A stretch of 64,000 bases of DNA from positions 62,001-126,000 of the forward strand of contig CAWHMO010000007.1 of assembly GCA_963830565.1 (NCBI GenBank), in the 5' to 3' direction. A program made the translations under genes and the position numbers. Shown piece by piece: positions 8,652-17,960 of the stretch (positions are counted from its first letter, which is position 1; the number at the start of each line of letters is the position of its first letter). The DNA comes from DATFDN01 sp963830565. Its GTDB lineage: Bacteria; Pseudomonadota; Alphaproteobacteria; Acetobacterales; Acetobacteraceae. Under the pieces are notes generated by a model. That model was not told the DNA's origin and made no database searches. It saw nothing but the letters and a program-made list of their open reading frames with translations.

Positions 8652-8960
8652 TTACCCAAAAGTTAATGATCCGCGGCCGACTCGAAGGACGCAATTCAGC
8701 GCCAGTACGCGCAGTTCGGAAGCGAGCGGCCGGCAGCCGGTGCGCCCGGCGTCGATCTCCGCAACCAGCGCCGAGAGCGTCTGGCCGCGCGCCGCGGCTA
8801 TGCGGCCGAGCGCGGACCAGAACTCCGTCTCCAGTGCGACGCTCGTTCGATGGCCGGCCAGCGAGAAGCTTCGCTTGACCAGCCCGCTCAGCCGCCGCCC
8901 CCGAGCGTCGCGCCAGGCTGGACCATCCGCTCGGGCCTCACCCGATCGGGTTCCGGCCAT
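8652..8960 (-). CDS. Ribbon-helix-helix domain protein
   Basis: The core SFSLAGHRTSVALETEFW and IAAARGQTLSALVAEIDAG is the RHH_4 type (PF13467), small dimeric DNA-binding proteins widespread in alphaproteobacteria. No ATG lies near the domain. The best start is the ATG at 8960, preceded by GGAGGA; it gives 102 residues and overlaps the end of queG by 73 bases in another frame. A non-standard start inside the queG stop region is the alternative. Target genes unknown. Confidence 0.65.
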   Translation of the reverse strand: MAGTRSGEARADGPAWRDARGRRLSGLVKRSFSLAGHRTSVALETEFWSALGRIAAARGQTLSALVAEIDAGRTGCRPLASELRVLALNCVLRVGRGSLTFG

Positions 8961-9940
8961 GCGCTCTCCTCCAGGCGGGCCGCCGCCCAGGCAGCGGCCT
9001 CGGCGACAACCGGGTTGGCGTCGCCCATCAGGCGCCGGGCAGTCGGACGCAGCGCAGGATCGGCGGAATTGCCGATTGCGATGAGCACGTTGCGCACGAA
9101 GCGATCCCGCCCGATCCGTTTGATCGGCGATGCGGCGAACATGGCGCGGAAGGCGGCATCGTCCAAGGCAGCCAGATCGGCTAAGCGTGGCGCCATCAGC
9201 TCGGGGCGGGCACGCAGTTTCTCGTGGGTAGATGCCGCGCGCGCGAAGCGGTTCCATGGGCAAACCGCGAGGCAGTCGTCGCAGCCGTAGATGCGATTGC
9301 CCATCAGCGGGCGCAACTCGTGCGGGATCGGGCCGGCGTGTTCGATGGTCAGGTAGGAAATGCAGCGAGTCGCATCGAGGCGATAGGGCGCGCGGAAGGC
9401 GTTGGTCGGGCAGGCGTTCACGCAGCGCGAGCAGGTGCCACAGCGATCCGCATGCGGCGGATCGGCCTCGATCGGCAGCGTGGTGTAGACCTCGCCCAGG
9501 AACAGCCACGAGCCGTGGCGGCGCGAGACAAGGTTGGTGTGCTTGCCCTGCCAGCCGAGCCCTGCCGCCTGGGCGAGCGGCTTTTCCATCACCGGCGCGG
9601 TGTCCACGAACACCTTCACCTCCGCGCCGAAGCGCGAGACGATGAACTGCGCGAGGTGCTTGAGCATCCCCTTGACGACATCGTGGTAGTCGCGCCCGCG
9701 CGCATAGACCGAGATGTTGCCGCGATCGGGCCGGGACAGCGCCGCCAGCGCGTCATCCTCGGGAGCGTAGGAAAGGCCCAGCGCGATCACGCTCACCGCC
9801 TCGGGCCAGAGCGCGCGCGGGTGGCTGCGCTGCTCGGCGCGGGAGGCGAGCCAGCCCATGTCGCCGTGCTGCCCGGCGGCGAGAAACGCGGCAAGCCGCG
9901 CGCGCGCCTCCGGCCCAAGCTCGGCGCGACAGAAACCCAC
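8888..9940 (-). CDS. queG: Epoxyqueuosine reductase QueG
   Basis: Reduces epoxyqueuosine to queuosine in tRNA, the last step of the pathway, using cobalamin and two 4Fe-4S clusters. Cluster motifs CGTCSRCVNACPTNAF and CDDCLAVCPWN are intact. The active-site segment VDTAPVMEKPLAQAAGLGWQ is present, as is a C-terminal HEAT-like repeat. The GTG at 9940 gives 350 residues, but homologous sequence (LIRDKALALGFDAVGF) extends about 15 codons upstream without an ATG, GTG or TTG, so the true start is uncertain. It lies downstream of queF and Uma2 on the same strand. Confidence 0.92.
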   Translation of the reverse strand: MGFCRAELGPEARARLAAFLAAGQHGDMGWLASRAEQRSHPRALWPEAVSVIALGLSYAPEDDALAALSRPDRGNISVYARGRDYHDVVKGMLKHLAQFIVSRFGAEVKVFVDTAPVMEKPLAQAAGLGWQGKHTNLVSRRHGSWLFLGEVYTTLPIEADPPHADRCGTCSRCVNACPTNAFRAPYRLDATRCISYLTIEHAGPIPHELRPLMGNRIYGCDDCLAVCPWNRFARAASTHEKLRARPELMAPRLADLAALDDAAFRAMFAASPIKRIGRDRFVRNVLIAIGNSADPALRPTARRLMGDANPVVAEAAAWAAARLEESAWPEPDRVRPERMVQPGATLGGGG

Positions 9941-9989
9941 GGCGTCAAAGCCGAGCGCGAGCGCCTTGTCGCGGATCAGGGGAGCGGGG

Positions 9990-10580
9990 TTAGGCGTGGT
10001 CGGGAACGTCCTGGGAAACCGAGATGTAGGGCGGCAAATTCAGCCCAGCATATGCGGCGGACAACGGAAGCGTGACGCCGATTTCTGGCATGTCCAAGAT
10101 GTCGTCGTTCACGACCGTCGAGCGCACCCATCTGCCATCGACCCGGCTGTACACTTCCGCCGCCATTACATCCTGCTCCAGCACTATGTAGCGTTGAATA
10201 CTCGGGTTGGCTTCATATTCCCAATTCTTCACGATCCGGTCGTCACGGGCCGTGCTGCTGCTCAAGACCTCAGCGACCATGATCGGATCACTGACAGAGA
10301 TCGCTTCGTTCGGGATCTCGGAGCAGATCACCATCACGTCAGGGTAACGAATTGTAGGGTCGAGCCGAAGCTTTACGGTCTCGGTCACCACAAGGCACCC
10401 GCCCTGTAGCCGATCGCGCAGAGCCGCCGCGAACATGCTCACTATCCGGTGGTGCCCGATCGACGCTCCGACCATCGAGCGCGGCTCGAACCCATCGAAC
10501 TCCCAGCGCCCTTCCTGCCGGCTTTCCCAGAGCAGGAACTCATCCAGAGACATCCGGGGGCGACTTACAGCGACGTTCAT
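9990..10580 (-). CDS. Uma2-family (DUF820) PD-(D/E)XK nuclease-like protein
   Basis: A 196-residue protein. MSLDEFLLWESRQEGRWEF opens the fold. Putative catalytic residues are in IRYPDVMVIC (Asp), PIMVAEVLSSST (Glu) and the following RIVKNWEYE (Lys). Uma2 proteins have a restriction-endonuclease-like fold, are common in cyanobacteria and often move between genomes; cellular role unknown. It is inserted between queF and queG in the queuosine run (21-base gap to queF), with no evident link to tRNA modification. Confidence 0.85.
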   Translation of the reverse strand: MNVAVSRPRMSLDEFLLWESRQEGRWEFDGFEPRSMVGASIGHHRIVSMFAAALRDRLQGGCLVVTETVKLRLDPTIRYPDVMVICSEIPNEAISVSDPIMVAEVLSSSTARDDRIVKNWEYEANPSIQRYIVLEQDVMAAEVYSRVDGRWVRSTVVNDDILDMPEIGVTLPLSAAYAGLNLPPYISVSQDVPDHA

Positions 10581-10601
10581 GCTGCTCTCCTACGCCGCAT
10601 C

Positions 10602-11063
10602 TTATCCCCGTCCGCGATACGGCGCCACGTCCTGCGACGGCACCCATACGCCCGCGGGCGGGATGCCGGTCTGCCAGAACACGTCGATGGGCATTCCGCC
10701 GCGCGGATACCAGTAGGCGCCGATGCGCAGCCACTCGGGCGATAGGCACTCCACCAACCGCCCGGCGATCCGCATCGTGCAGTCCTCATGGAACGCGCCG
10801 TGGTCGCGGAACGCGCCCAGGTACAGTTTCAGCGACTTGCTCTCCACGATCCAGTCGCGCGGGACGTAGTCGATCACGATATGCGCGAAATCCGGCTGGC
10901 CGGTGATCGGGCAGAGCGAGGTGAACTCGGGGCAGGTGAAGCGGATCATGTAGAGCCGGCCCGGCGCCGGGTTGGGCACGCGCTCCAGCCGCGCCGCCTC
11001 TGGCGAGGCGGGCAGGGGCGTCGGGCGGCCAAGCTGGCTCAGCCCCAGGGCGGGATCGGTCAT
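10602..11063 (-). CDS. queF: NADPH-dependent 7-cyano-7-deazaguanine reductase QueF
   Basis: A 153-residue short QueF that reduces the preQ0 nitrile to preQ1. The catalytic Cys lies in SLCPITGQPDF, the nitrile-binding Asp/His region in AFRDHGAFHEDC and the substrate Glu segment in SKSLKLYLG. Its ATG at 11063 overlaps the tgt stop (ATGA), so the two are translated together. The start at 11063 (MTDPALGLSQLG) is chosen over 11183. Confidence 0.93.
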   Translation of the reverse strand: MTDPALGLSQLGRPTPLPASPEAARLERVPNPAPGRLYMIRFTCPEFTSLCPITGQPDFAHIVIDYVPRDWIVESKSLKLYLGAFRDHGAFHEDCTMRIAGRLVECLSPEWLRIGAYWYPRGGMPIDVFWQTGIPPAGVWVPSQDVAPYRGRG

Positions 11064-12184
11064 CACGAGTCTCCAGCTTCCCAGCGGTCGCGCAACGCCG
11101 CCGCGTGCTCGGCGAAGCGGCCGGCGGCGATCGCGGCGCGCAAGCCGCGCATCAGATCCTGATAGTAGGTCAGGTTGTGCCAAGTCAGCAGCATCGGCCC
11201 GAGCATCTCCCCCGCCTTGAACAGGTGATGAAGATAGGCGCGGCTATGGCGTGTGCATCCGGGGCACGCGCAATCCGGGTCGAGCGGGCCGGCATCGTCG
11301 GCGAACTTTGCGTTGCGCAGGTTGACCACGCCGAAGCGCGTGTAGCCGCGCGCCATCCGCCCCGAGCGGGTGGGGATCACGCAGTCGAACATGTCGATGC
11401 CCCGCGTCACCGCGCCGATGATGTCCTCCGGCGTGCCGACGCCCATCAGGTAGCGCGGCCGGTCCGCCGGCAGCAGTCCCACGGTGGCGTCCAGCACTTC
11501 CAACATCGCCGCCTGGCCTTCGCCGACCGCCAATCCGCCGACCGCGTAGCCGTCGAAGCCTATGCCAGTGAGCCCAGCGGCCGAGGCGGTGCGCAGGTCC
11601 GGATGCACGCCGCCCTGCACGATGCCGAACAGCGCGTATCCCGCTCGCTCAGACGAAGGCCCGCCTGGAGCGGGCGGCCCAGCGCAGCGACAGCTCCATC
11701 GAGGCCCGCGTCTCCTCGCGCGTCGCCGGAAAGGGCGTGCATTCGTCGAGCACCATGCTGATCGTGGCGTCTAGCTGATGCTGGATGCCGATCGAACGTT
11801 CCGGCGTCAGCCGATGCGCGGTGCCGTCGATATGGGAGCGGAAGGTCACGCCCTCGGCGTCGATCTTGCGCAGCCGGGCCAGCGACATGACCTGGAATCC
11901 GCCGAGTCCGTCAGGATTGGGCCGGGCCAGTCCATCATCCGGTGCAACCCGCCGAGGCGCGCGACCCGCTCCGGACCCGGGCGGAGCATGAGGTGATAGG
12001 TGTTGCCGAGCACGATGCGCGCGCCGGTGGCGCGCACGGCATCGGCGGTCATCGCCTTCACCGTGCCGGCGGTGCCGACCGGCATGAAGCTGGGCGTCTC
12101 CACCGTGCCGTGCGCCGTCTCCATGAGTCCGGCGCGCGCCTGGCCATCGGTCGCGAGCAGAGCGAAGGCGAACCGCGCGCTCAT
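11063..12184 (-). pseudogene. tgt: tRNA-guanine transglycosylase, two one-base frameshifts
   Basis: Exchanges the wobble guanine of GUN tRNAs for preQ1. All parts are present but in three frames: residues to PILTDS, then GGFQVMSLARLRKIDAEGV to SRRAF, then ERAGYALFGIVQGGVH to the end. The nucleophile Asp (FDCVIPTRSGRMARGYT) and zinc site (CACPGCTRHSRAYLHHL) are intact. The first break is one missing G in the TCGGGCGGA expected near 11907; the second is one extra base just after a TTC codon near 11654. With queA, queF and queG all intact, sequence error is the simplest explanation. The start at 12184 overlaps the queA stop. Confidence 0.88.
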
Positions 12185-13215
12185 GCCGCAAGTTCGAGCA
12201 GGCAAGCGTCGCCATAGGAGTAGAAGCGATACCCCGCGGCAATGGCGTGCGCGTAGGCGGCGCGCATCCGCTCGGTGCCGGCAAAGGCGCAGACGAGCAT
12301 GAACAGGGTCGAGCGGGGGAGGTGGAAGTTGGTCATCAGCAGATCGACCGTGCGGAAGCGATGGCCGGGCAAAATGAACAGATCGGTCTCGCCGGCGAAG
12401 GCGCGCACGCGATGGTCACAGACGGCGCTCTCCAGAAGGCGAAGCGATGTCGTGCCGACCGCGACCACGCGCCCGCCCGCCCGCCGCGCGACGTTGATCG
12501 CGTCGGCCGCCTCCGGCGTGATCTCGCCTCGCTCGGCGTGCATCCTGTGCGCCGTCACGGCTTCGGCGCGCACCGGCAGGAAGGTGCCGGCTCCCACGTG
12601 GAGGGTGATCGTCACGCGCCGGATATCGTGCGCCTCGAGCGCCTCGAGCAAGCGAGGGGTGAAATGCAACCCGGCGGTCGGGGCCGCGACGGCGCCCGGG
12701 CGCGCGGCGAACACGGTCTGGTAGTCCGTCGCATCCTCCGGCAGTGGCCCCCCGGGGCGCGCGATGTAGGGCGGCAAGGCGAGGGCTCCAGCCCGGTGCA
12801 GGGCCGAGGCGAAATCCGACCCATCGAGGCTGAAGGCGAGCCGGACCCCGCCATCCGGGTGGCGCGCGCGCACGATGGCGGTCAACTCCTGCGCGCCGTC
12901 GAACGCCAGCACGTCGCCTTCGCTCAGCCGCCGCGCGTTGCGCGCCAGCACATGCCAGGTACCGTCCGCAAGCGGGCGGTCGAGCGTGACGCCGATCCGC
13001 GCCGCCCCGCGCCAGGCCGAGAGCTGGGCCGGGATCACGCGCGTGTCGTTGGCCACGAGCACGTCTCCGGGCCGAAGCAACTCCGGAAGGTCGCGCACGC
13101 AGCGATCCGCGAGGCGCTCGGAGACGACGAGCAGGCGCGCGGCATCCCGTGGGCGCGCGGGGTGCTGGGCGATGTGCCCCATCGGAAGATCGAAGTCGAA
13201 ATCGGATAGACGCAT
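12181..13215 (-). CDS. queA: S-adenosylmethionine:tRNA ribosyltransferase-isomerase QueA
   Basis: A 344-residue enzyme that transfers and isomerises the ribosyl group of SAM onto preQ1-tRNA to give epoxyqueuosine. Signature segments are FDFDLPMGHIAQHPA, LVANDTRVIPA, AAPTAGLHFTP, LHVGAGTFLPVRAE and TNFHLPRSTLFMLVCAF. The start at 13215 (MRLSDFDFDLP) is the conserved N-terminus. It is first gene of the run queA-tgt-queF-Uma2-queG, joined to tgt by an ATGA overlap. Confidence 0.95.
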   Translation of the reverse strand: MRLSDFDFDLPMGHIAQHPARPRDAARLLVVSERLADRCVRDLPELLRPGDVLVANDTRVIPAQLSAWRGAARIGVTLDRPLADGTWHVLARNARRLSEGDVLAFDGAQELTAIVRARHPDGGVRLAFSLDGSDFASALHRAGALALPPYIARPGGPLPEDATDYQTVFAARPGAVAAPTAGLHFTPRLLEALEAHDIRRVTITLHVGAGTFLPVRAEAVTAHRMHAERGEITPEAADAINVARRAGGRVVAVGTTSLRLLESAVCDHRVRAFAGETDLFILPGHRFRTVDLLMTNFHLPRSTLFMLVCAFAGTERMRAAYAHAIAAGYRFYSYGDACLLELAA

Positions 13216-13297
13216 CAGCACGGCGATCCTCGGCAGGATTGGCATCGCGTCGGGAAGGGCGCAAGCTGATCCGCAACGACATATGGGGAGGGAAACC

Positions 13298-13777
13298 ATG
13301 ACCCGACTGGCGATTCCAGTATCCGGCCTGGCAGTGCTCGCCCTGATCGCGTCGGCAAGCACGGCCTCGGCCCAGCTGATCGAGAAGAAGGCGCTGTCGC
13401 TTGCCGAGGCGAAGAAGCTCGCGGCCGCTGCCGAGGCCGAGGCGATGAAGAACAAGTTCACGATGTCCATTGCCGTCATCGACGACGGCGGCTTCGTCGT
13501 CTATCAGGAGACCATCGACGAGACCCAGCGCGGCAGCGTCGAGACGGCGCTTGCGAAGGCACGCTCGGCGCTGTTCTACAAGCGGCCGACCAAGGCATTC
13601 GAGGATGCTGTCGCCGGCGGCCGGACGTCGCTCCTGGCGCTTCCCAGTGCCATCCCGATCGAGGGCGGGATTCCGCTCTCGGTGGACGGTCGGGTGATCG
13701 GCGCGATCGGGGTCAGCGGGGGTACGTCGGCGCAGGATGGACAGATCGCCCAGGCGGGGGCGAGTGCGTTCAAGTGA
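13298..13777 (+). CDS. Exported GlcG/HbpS-family protein
   Basis: 159 residues with a signal peptide (MTRLAIPVSGLAVLALIASA, cleaved after the next ASA). The GlcG/HbpS fold follows (SLAEAKKLAAAAEAEAMKNK, IAVIDDGGFVVYQE, GGIPLSVDGRVIGAIGVSGG). Family members bind haem or oxidised small molecules and often sit outside the cytoplasm; the exact ligand is not predictable. A GGGGAGGG ribosome site precedes the ATG. It is divergent from queA with 82 bases between them. Confidence 0.8.
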   Translation: MTRLAIPVSGLAVLALIASASTASAQLIEKKALSLAEAKKLAAAAEAEAMKNKFTMSIAVIDDGGFVVYQETIDETQRGSVETALAKARSALFYKRPTKAFEDAVAGGRTSLLALPSAIPIEGGIPLSVDGRVIGAIGVSGGTSAQDGQIAQAGASAFK

Positions 13778-13845
13778 GAGGCCCTGGCGGGAACCCCCAG
13801 GCGATCCCACATGGGGCAACAAGCTAACGCAGGAACGAGGTTTTC

Positions 13846-14274
13846 GTGCGCCGTAACACAGTTGCCCTGGTCTGGCTGGGCGGTATCGTTCTGGCGGCTC
13901 TCGTTTACGTGGCCGGTCCGGGACACTTCATTTACGCGACACTGGCGAGCCTCGATCAGGCCGTATGGGCGTTCCAGAACTGGATCGGGTTCGTCGCCCT
14001 GCAGGCCTTCGACGCGGTGCGCGCGGCGGCGATCGCGCTGTTCGCCGTGTTCCTCGTGCTCGGCTTCATGGCTGCCCAGCGCGGCCGCGGCAGCGGGCTG
14101 ATCGGGGTGACGGTGCTGTTCGTTGGGCTACTTGCCCTTGGCGGCTACGAGTCCCGCTTCTGCTGGCTCGCGGCGCTCGTGATCGCCGGCGCCGGCGCGC
14201 TCAACATGACGCGCCGGCTGATCGAACCCTCCGGTCGCGCGCCTTGGCGGGCAGGGCGTGCATCCCGGGCCTAA
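13846..14274 (+). CDS. Hypothetical inner-membrane protein with about four helices
   Basis: 142 residues from a GTG at 13846. Hydrophobic segments at about residues 7-25, 40-60, 62-80 and 90-118 (for example LVWLGGIVLAALVYVAGPG and IALFAVFLVLGFMA). The C-terminus is basic and cytoplasmic (RRLIEPSGRAPWRAGRASRA). It lies 68 bases after the GlcG-like gene, possibly in the same transcript. No family recognised. Confidence 0.55.
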   Translation: MRRNTVALVWLGGIVLAALVYVAGPGHFIYATLASLDQAVWAFQNWIGFVALQAFDAVRAAAIALFAVFLVLGFMAAQRGRGSGLIGVTVLFVGLLALGGYESRFCWLAALVIAGAGALNMTRRLIEPSGRAPWRAGRASRA

Positions 14275-14634
14275 GCCTGGGCTCACAGCTCGAGCTATAG
14301 TGCCATAGACTAGGCCGTCATGCGCGGGCTTGATCCGCACATCCAAAGCGAGATCCGTGCCGCTGAGGACGCCGCAGCGCGGATATAATGGCAGACATAG
14401 GTGGATGCCGTAAGCAGGGGCTTATACCATCGCGCGTATGTCCCGACCATCCATCAGAAGCTACTGGGCGGCGCTGCCCCGAACTATCTGCGCTTTCCCG
14501 GCCTGCCGCAGACGGGTCACTTCATAGGTGCGGCGGTATTAGGGTTCTGGCTTCGGCGCTGCTCCGAGTGGCAAAGTGCCGTTGCTTTTGCGGCACCTGA
14601 GTGCTGCGATTCGGGCGTCGCTGCGGAGTAGATC
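14275..14634. other. Intergenic stretch with a short dispersed repeat
   Basis: The stretch holds a copy (14317-14344) of the GTCATGCGCGGGCTTGATCC type of intergenic repeat common in alphaproteobacteria; a longer relative is at 31243-31326. An open frame at 14401-14631 (76 residues) has no ribosome site, no recognisable family and atypical composition, so I do not call it a gene. The G+C content falls towards 14635, where the AIPR gene begins. Confidence 0.4.
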
Positions 14635-14934
14635 ATGGCTGAGCTACAGCACTCGCAAATCAGGTCGAAGCTTCTCGAAAGCACTGTGCCTCTTATCGAT
14701 ATGACCGATGCGGGCGTGCAGACAGCAGAACAGGTTGAGCCTCACGCCTTATCTCGAGCCGTTGCCGCTACAGCTGTGCGTATGACCTCTGATGTCGAGC
14801 TCCACCAGGCAGTAGCGTCTTTAATAGACGGTGCGGATGACAACGGAATCGATGCGATCCATTATGATTCACAAGCTAGGATTCTATTTCTAGTTCAATC
14901 AAAGTGGAACACATCTCATTCTGGATCAGTAGAC

Positions 14935-16409
14935 GTAATTGCTCACCCCTCGTTCGGGGTCAGCCCGCCCGCATGACGGTCCGTCCGTCGAGCGCGGCGC
15001 GTAGCGCCTCGAACGCGGTCAGGCCATGCAGTCTTCCGGTGGCGATCACGCTTGCCGCAGCAGCATAGACCTTGGCTCCCCATTCGGCACGGAACCCGCC
15101 GGTGACCTTGCGGAAGATCACCGAAGGCCGCAGCGCCCGCTCGCAGGCGTTGTTGGTGTAGGGCACGTCGCGCCGGGTGACGAAGCGGAACAGGTCGTCG
15201 CGGTCGCGGCGCATGGCGCGGAACAGGCGGCGTGCAGTGGGTCGCTGCGGTGTGGGCGCCGACAGCAACCGGTTCAACCGCCGCTCCAGATCGGCATGGT
15301 AGTGTGCCAAGGTGCTGCCCTTCAGCGCGTCGCGTCGTTTGCCGATCGCCACGGCCCGCAACAGCAGGAAGCGAAAGCCCGGCGCGAACCCGTCATCGCC
15401 CTCCTCGATCGCATACGTTGCGTCGCGCAGCAGATGCGCCAGGCACAACTGGCGGACTGCGCCATGGCCCAACTGCCCCCCATAGCGATCGGCCACCCAG
15501 ACTTCCGGCTGCGCGCCGCCCAGGAACGCGGTCACGACGGAGGCCGCCCTTGTATCGGCGATCACGTGGCAGATCGCGGTCGAGCCCAGCAGCACCCATT
15601 GCCACCAGGTCTTGCCGCCAACCCGCGCCGAGGTCTCGTCGGAGCCCACGATCGGGCTGGCGCGCACGGCATCGGCGATCGGCGCCGCGGCAGCCAGCAG
15701 CGGCGCCTCGGCACGGGCCAGGATGTTGGCGATAGCACCCTCGCTGATGCTCAGTCCGAACACCTCCGCCAGCAGGCGGGCCAGGCGCTCGAAGCTGATC
15801 GCCTGGGTGACGTGGAGATGGATGATGAGCGCGCACAGCCCTGGCCCGAACGGCGAGCCGGGCTCGAAGCCCTCCGGCGCCGTGGCGGCCACGCGCTTGC
15901 GGCAGCACGGGCAGACGCCGCGATGGCGGTTGATGCGGGTGACAATGGGGTGGATCGGCAGCAGGTCGATGTGGTCGTAGGCGTGAATGTCGGGCTGGTC
16001 AGCGGCGCCAAGCGCGTGGTCGCAATGCGGGCAGGCGCCGAGTGTCGCCTCGATGATGCGGTCGGGGTTGGCTGCCAGTGTGCGGCAGGCGCCAGGTCGG
16101 CCGCGGCGAGGCTTCTTGGGGCGCTCGGGCAGGTTCGGCTTCTGGGCCTTCGAGGAGGGCGTGCTCGAATTGTCCGGCGTCTTGGGAGGAGCGTTGAGCT
16201 TGGCCTCCAACTCCGTAATCCGTGCGGTCAGCGCCTCGACCTGCGCGTGCTGCGCTAGGATAAGAGCGATCAGGTCATCCTTGGAGAGGGCGAGCAGAGT
16301 TTCGCGGTCACGGTCACGGTAAATCGAACCAACCGTGATCGTGTCAAGCCGATCGCTGATCACTCAGGTGCCTGGACGGCTCAGCGAGGCTGGGGACGTG
16401 AGCAATTAC
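14935..16409 (-). mobile_element. IS66-family element (ISBst12-like), copy A
   Basis: The ends share GTAATTGCTCAC as inverted repeats, followed on one side by CCCTCG and on the other by GTCCCC. The 8-base flanks CAGTAGAC (14927-14934) and CAGTAGAA (16410-16417) match at 7 of 8 positions, consistent with the 8-bp duplication of IS66 elements. There is a single transposase gene, as in the ISBst12 group. It is 1475 bp, two bases shorter than the inverted copy B. Confidence 0.9.
14960..16363 (-). CDS. IS66-family transposase, copy A
   Basis: 467 residues. Leucine-zipper-like N-terminus (DDLIALILAQHAQVEALTAR), a Lys/Pro/Ser-rich linker, zinc-ribbon cysteines (GACPHCDHALG, GVCPCCRKRV), then a DDE domain: Asp in GSDETSARVGGKTWWQW, Asp in WVADRYGGQL and Glu in NNACERALRPSVIF. 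Apparently intact. From the shared start of the core the protein is identical to copy B. It inserts into the AIPR gene after the codons for GSVD. Confidence 0.93.
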   Translation of the reverse strand: MISDRLDTITVGSIYRDRDRETLLALSKDDLIALILAQHAQVEALTARITELEAKLNAPPKTPDNSSTPSSKAQKPNLPERPKKPRRGRPGACRTLAANPDRIIEATLGACPHCDHALGAADQPDIHAYDHIDLLPIHPIVTRINRHRGVCPCCRKRVAATAPEGFEPGSPFGPGLCALIIHLHVTQAISFERLARLLAEVFGLSISEGAIANILARAEAPLLAAAAPIADAVRASPIVGSDETSARVGGKTWWQWVLLGSTAICHVIADTRAASVVTAFLGGAQPEVWVADRYGGQLGHGAVRQLCLAHLLRDATYAIEEGDDGFAPGFRFLLLRAVAIGKRRDALKGSTLAHYHADLERRLNRLLSAPTPQRPTARRLFRAMRRDRDDLFRFVTRRDVPYTNNACERALRPSVIFRKVTGGFRAEWGAKVYAAAASVIATGRLHGLTAFEALRAALDGRTVMRAG

Positions 16410-16896
16410 CAGTAGAACTCTGCGTCAGTCCTGAAGTTCTTGCAGGGAGTTCAGGATCTTGTATCTCTCAAAAGAGATCGCTTTAACGTAAAGGTGCGAT
16501 CGCGCTGGCCCGCAATCGAAGATTCTTTAGCACGACTGACGAGCGTTCGCCTTATCATTGCCTACTCGGGATCAACAAAAATTGACGCCGGTATACAAAA
16601 GCGCGTTGATGAATTTGTCGCCTCTCAGAATGACACATCGGAGCTGTTCTTCTCCGAAAGTATAACCCAAAGGGAACTCTTTCAGTATTTCGTGCAAGAA
16701 GCCGCACCCCCTTAAATCGATCTTACAATTCGGCTCGCTCATTACGGTCTTATTGAGGCACCATTAAAGGCGGTTTACGGCCAAGTATCAGCAGTGGACG
16801 TTGCCCAGTGGGTACGCAGTTTTGGTAATCAGCTATTCTCAAGAAATATTCGTCACTTTCTTGGCCTTAAGTCCGACGTAAACTCGGCAATAGCTA

Positions 16897-17746
16897 GGGC
16901 CTGTTGACAATAAGTGGGTTCCTCTCGGGCCTGAGCCGTGATTCAAGCTCCGTTTTGGCGGAGCGAAGGGTTTGGTGGACAGGGGACGATTTGTGATCAG
17001 CGACACGGCTTGGGAGAAGATGGCCCCGCTGTTGCCGGGCAAGGCGTCGGATCGCGGAGTGACGGCGAAGGACACCCGGCTGTTCCTGGAAGCGGTTCTG
17101 TGGCGCGTGCGCGCGGGATCGCCGTGGCGCGACCTGCCGCCTGAGTTCGGGCACTGGAACAGCGTGTTCCAGCGCTTCCGCCGCTGGGTGCGGGCGGGCG
17201 TCTTCGAGCGCCTCTTCGAGCGCTTGTCCGACGAGCCGGATTTCGAATACGCCCTGATCGACGGCACGATCGTCACCGCCCATCAGAAGGCGAGCGGCGC
17301 AAAGGGGGGACTCACAATCAGGCCATCGGACGCTCGCGAGGCGGGCTGACGACCAAGATCGTCGCACTGGTGGACGCGCTTGGAAATCTGGTCCGCTTCG
17401 TGCTCTTGCCCGGACAGCGCCACGACATCGTAGGGGTCGCGCCGCTCATCGCAGACATCACTTTCGACGCCCTGCTCGGTGACAAGGCGTTCGACGCCGA
17501 TTGGCTGCGTGCGGACCTCGATGACCGTGGCGCCGTCGCCGTCATCCCACCCAAATCCAACCGCAATACGATCATCGCCTATGACAAGGCCATGTATCGC
17601 TGGCGCCACCTGATCGAGAACTTCTTCGCCAAGCTGAAGGAGTTCCGAGCCATCGCCACCCGCTACGACAAGACCGACGAAAGCTTCCATGCCAACATCA
17701 GCCTCGCAGCCACCATCATCGCAACGAGGTAATTGTCAACAGACCC
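16897..17746 (+). mobile_element. IS5-family insertion sequence (IS427-like), copy 2
   Basis: 850 bp with terminal repeats GGGCCTGTTGACAAT and (from the right) GGGTCTGTTGACAAT, and TA duplicated at 16895-16896 and 17747-17748. Removing the element with one TA restores the AIPR frame (SAIARTIAENAESFWHF). It is the intact-looking version of copy 1 at 241-1087. Confidence 0.92.
16972..17732 (+). CDS. IS5-family transposase made by -1 frameshift, copy 2
   Basis: The first frame (TTG at 16972 to 17349, 125 residues) carries the first Asp (ALIDGTIVTAHQ). The second frame, to 17732, carries the other Asp (GDKAFDADWL) and Glu (ENFFAKLKEFR). A -1 slip at the A-AAG-GGG-GGA run near 17301-17309 gives a continuous NQAIGRSRGGLTTKIVALVD junction. 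IS427-group elements are known to make their transposase by frameshifting, so this copy may be active. The second frame ends IIATR with a TAA inside the terminal repeat region. Confidence 0.85.
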
Positions 17747-17960
17747 TAGAACGATTGCCGAAAATGCAGAGTCGTTCTGGCATTTCAATAATGACATTAC
17801 CATTATTACCAAACAATATACAAAGCAGGCATTCGGGGGAAATGATAGGTCTGTCGGGCTTTTTGACTGCCAGAACGTGACCATCGTGAATGGTGCTCAG
17901 ACAGCAGGAACTATAGGTCGAACGCTGAGTGACGAAAAGTCACCAGCAACCTTGCTTGCG

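Noticed and set aside
14401..14631. 76-residue open frame before the AIPR gene
   Set aside because: No ribosome site, no family resemblance, begins in a dispersed-repeat neighbourhood; likely chance.
15026..16258. 410-residue frame antisense to the IS66 transposase
   Set aside because: Mirror of the real gene; rich in Arg/Gly/Gln and repeated identically at copy B.
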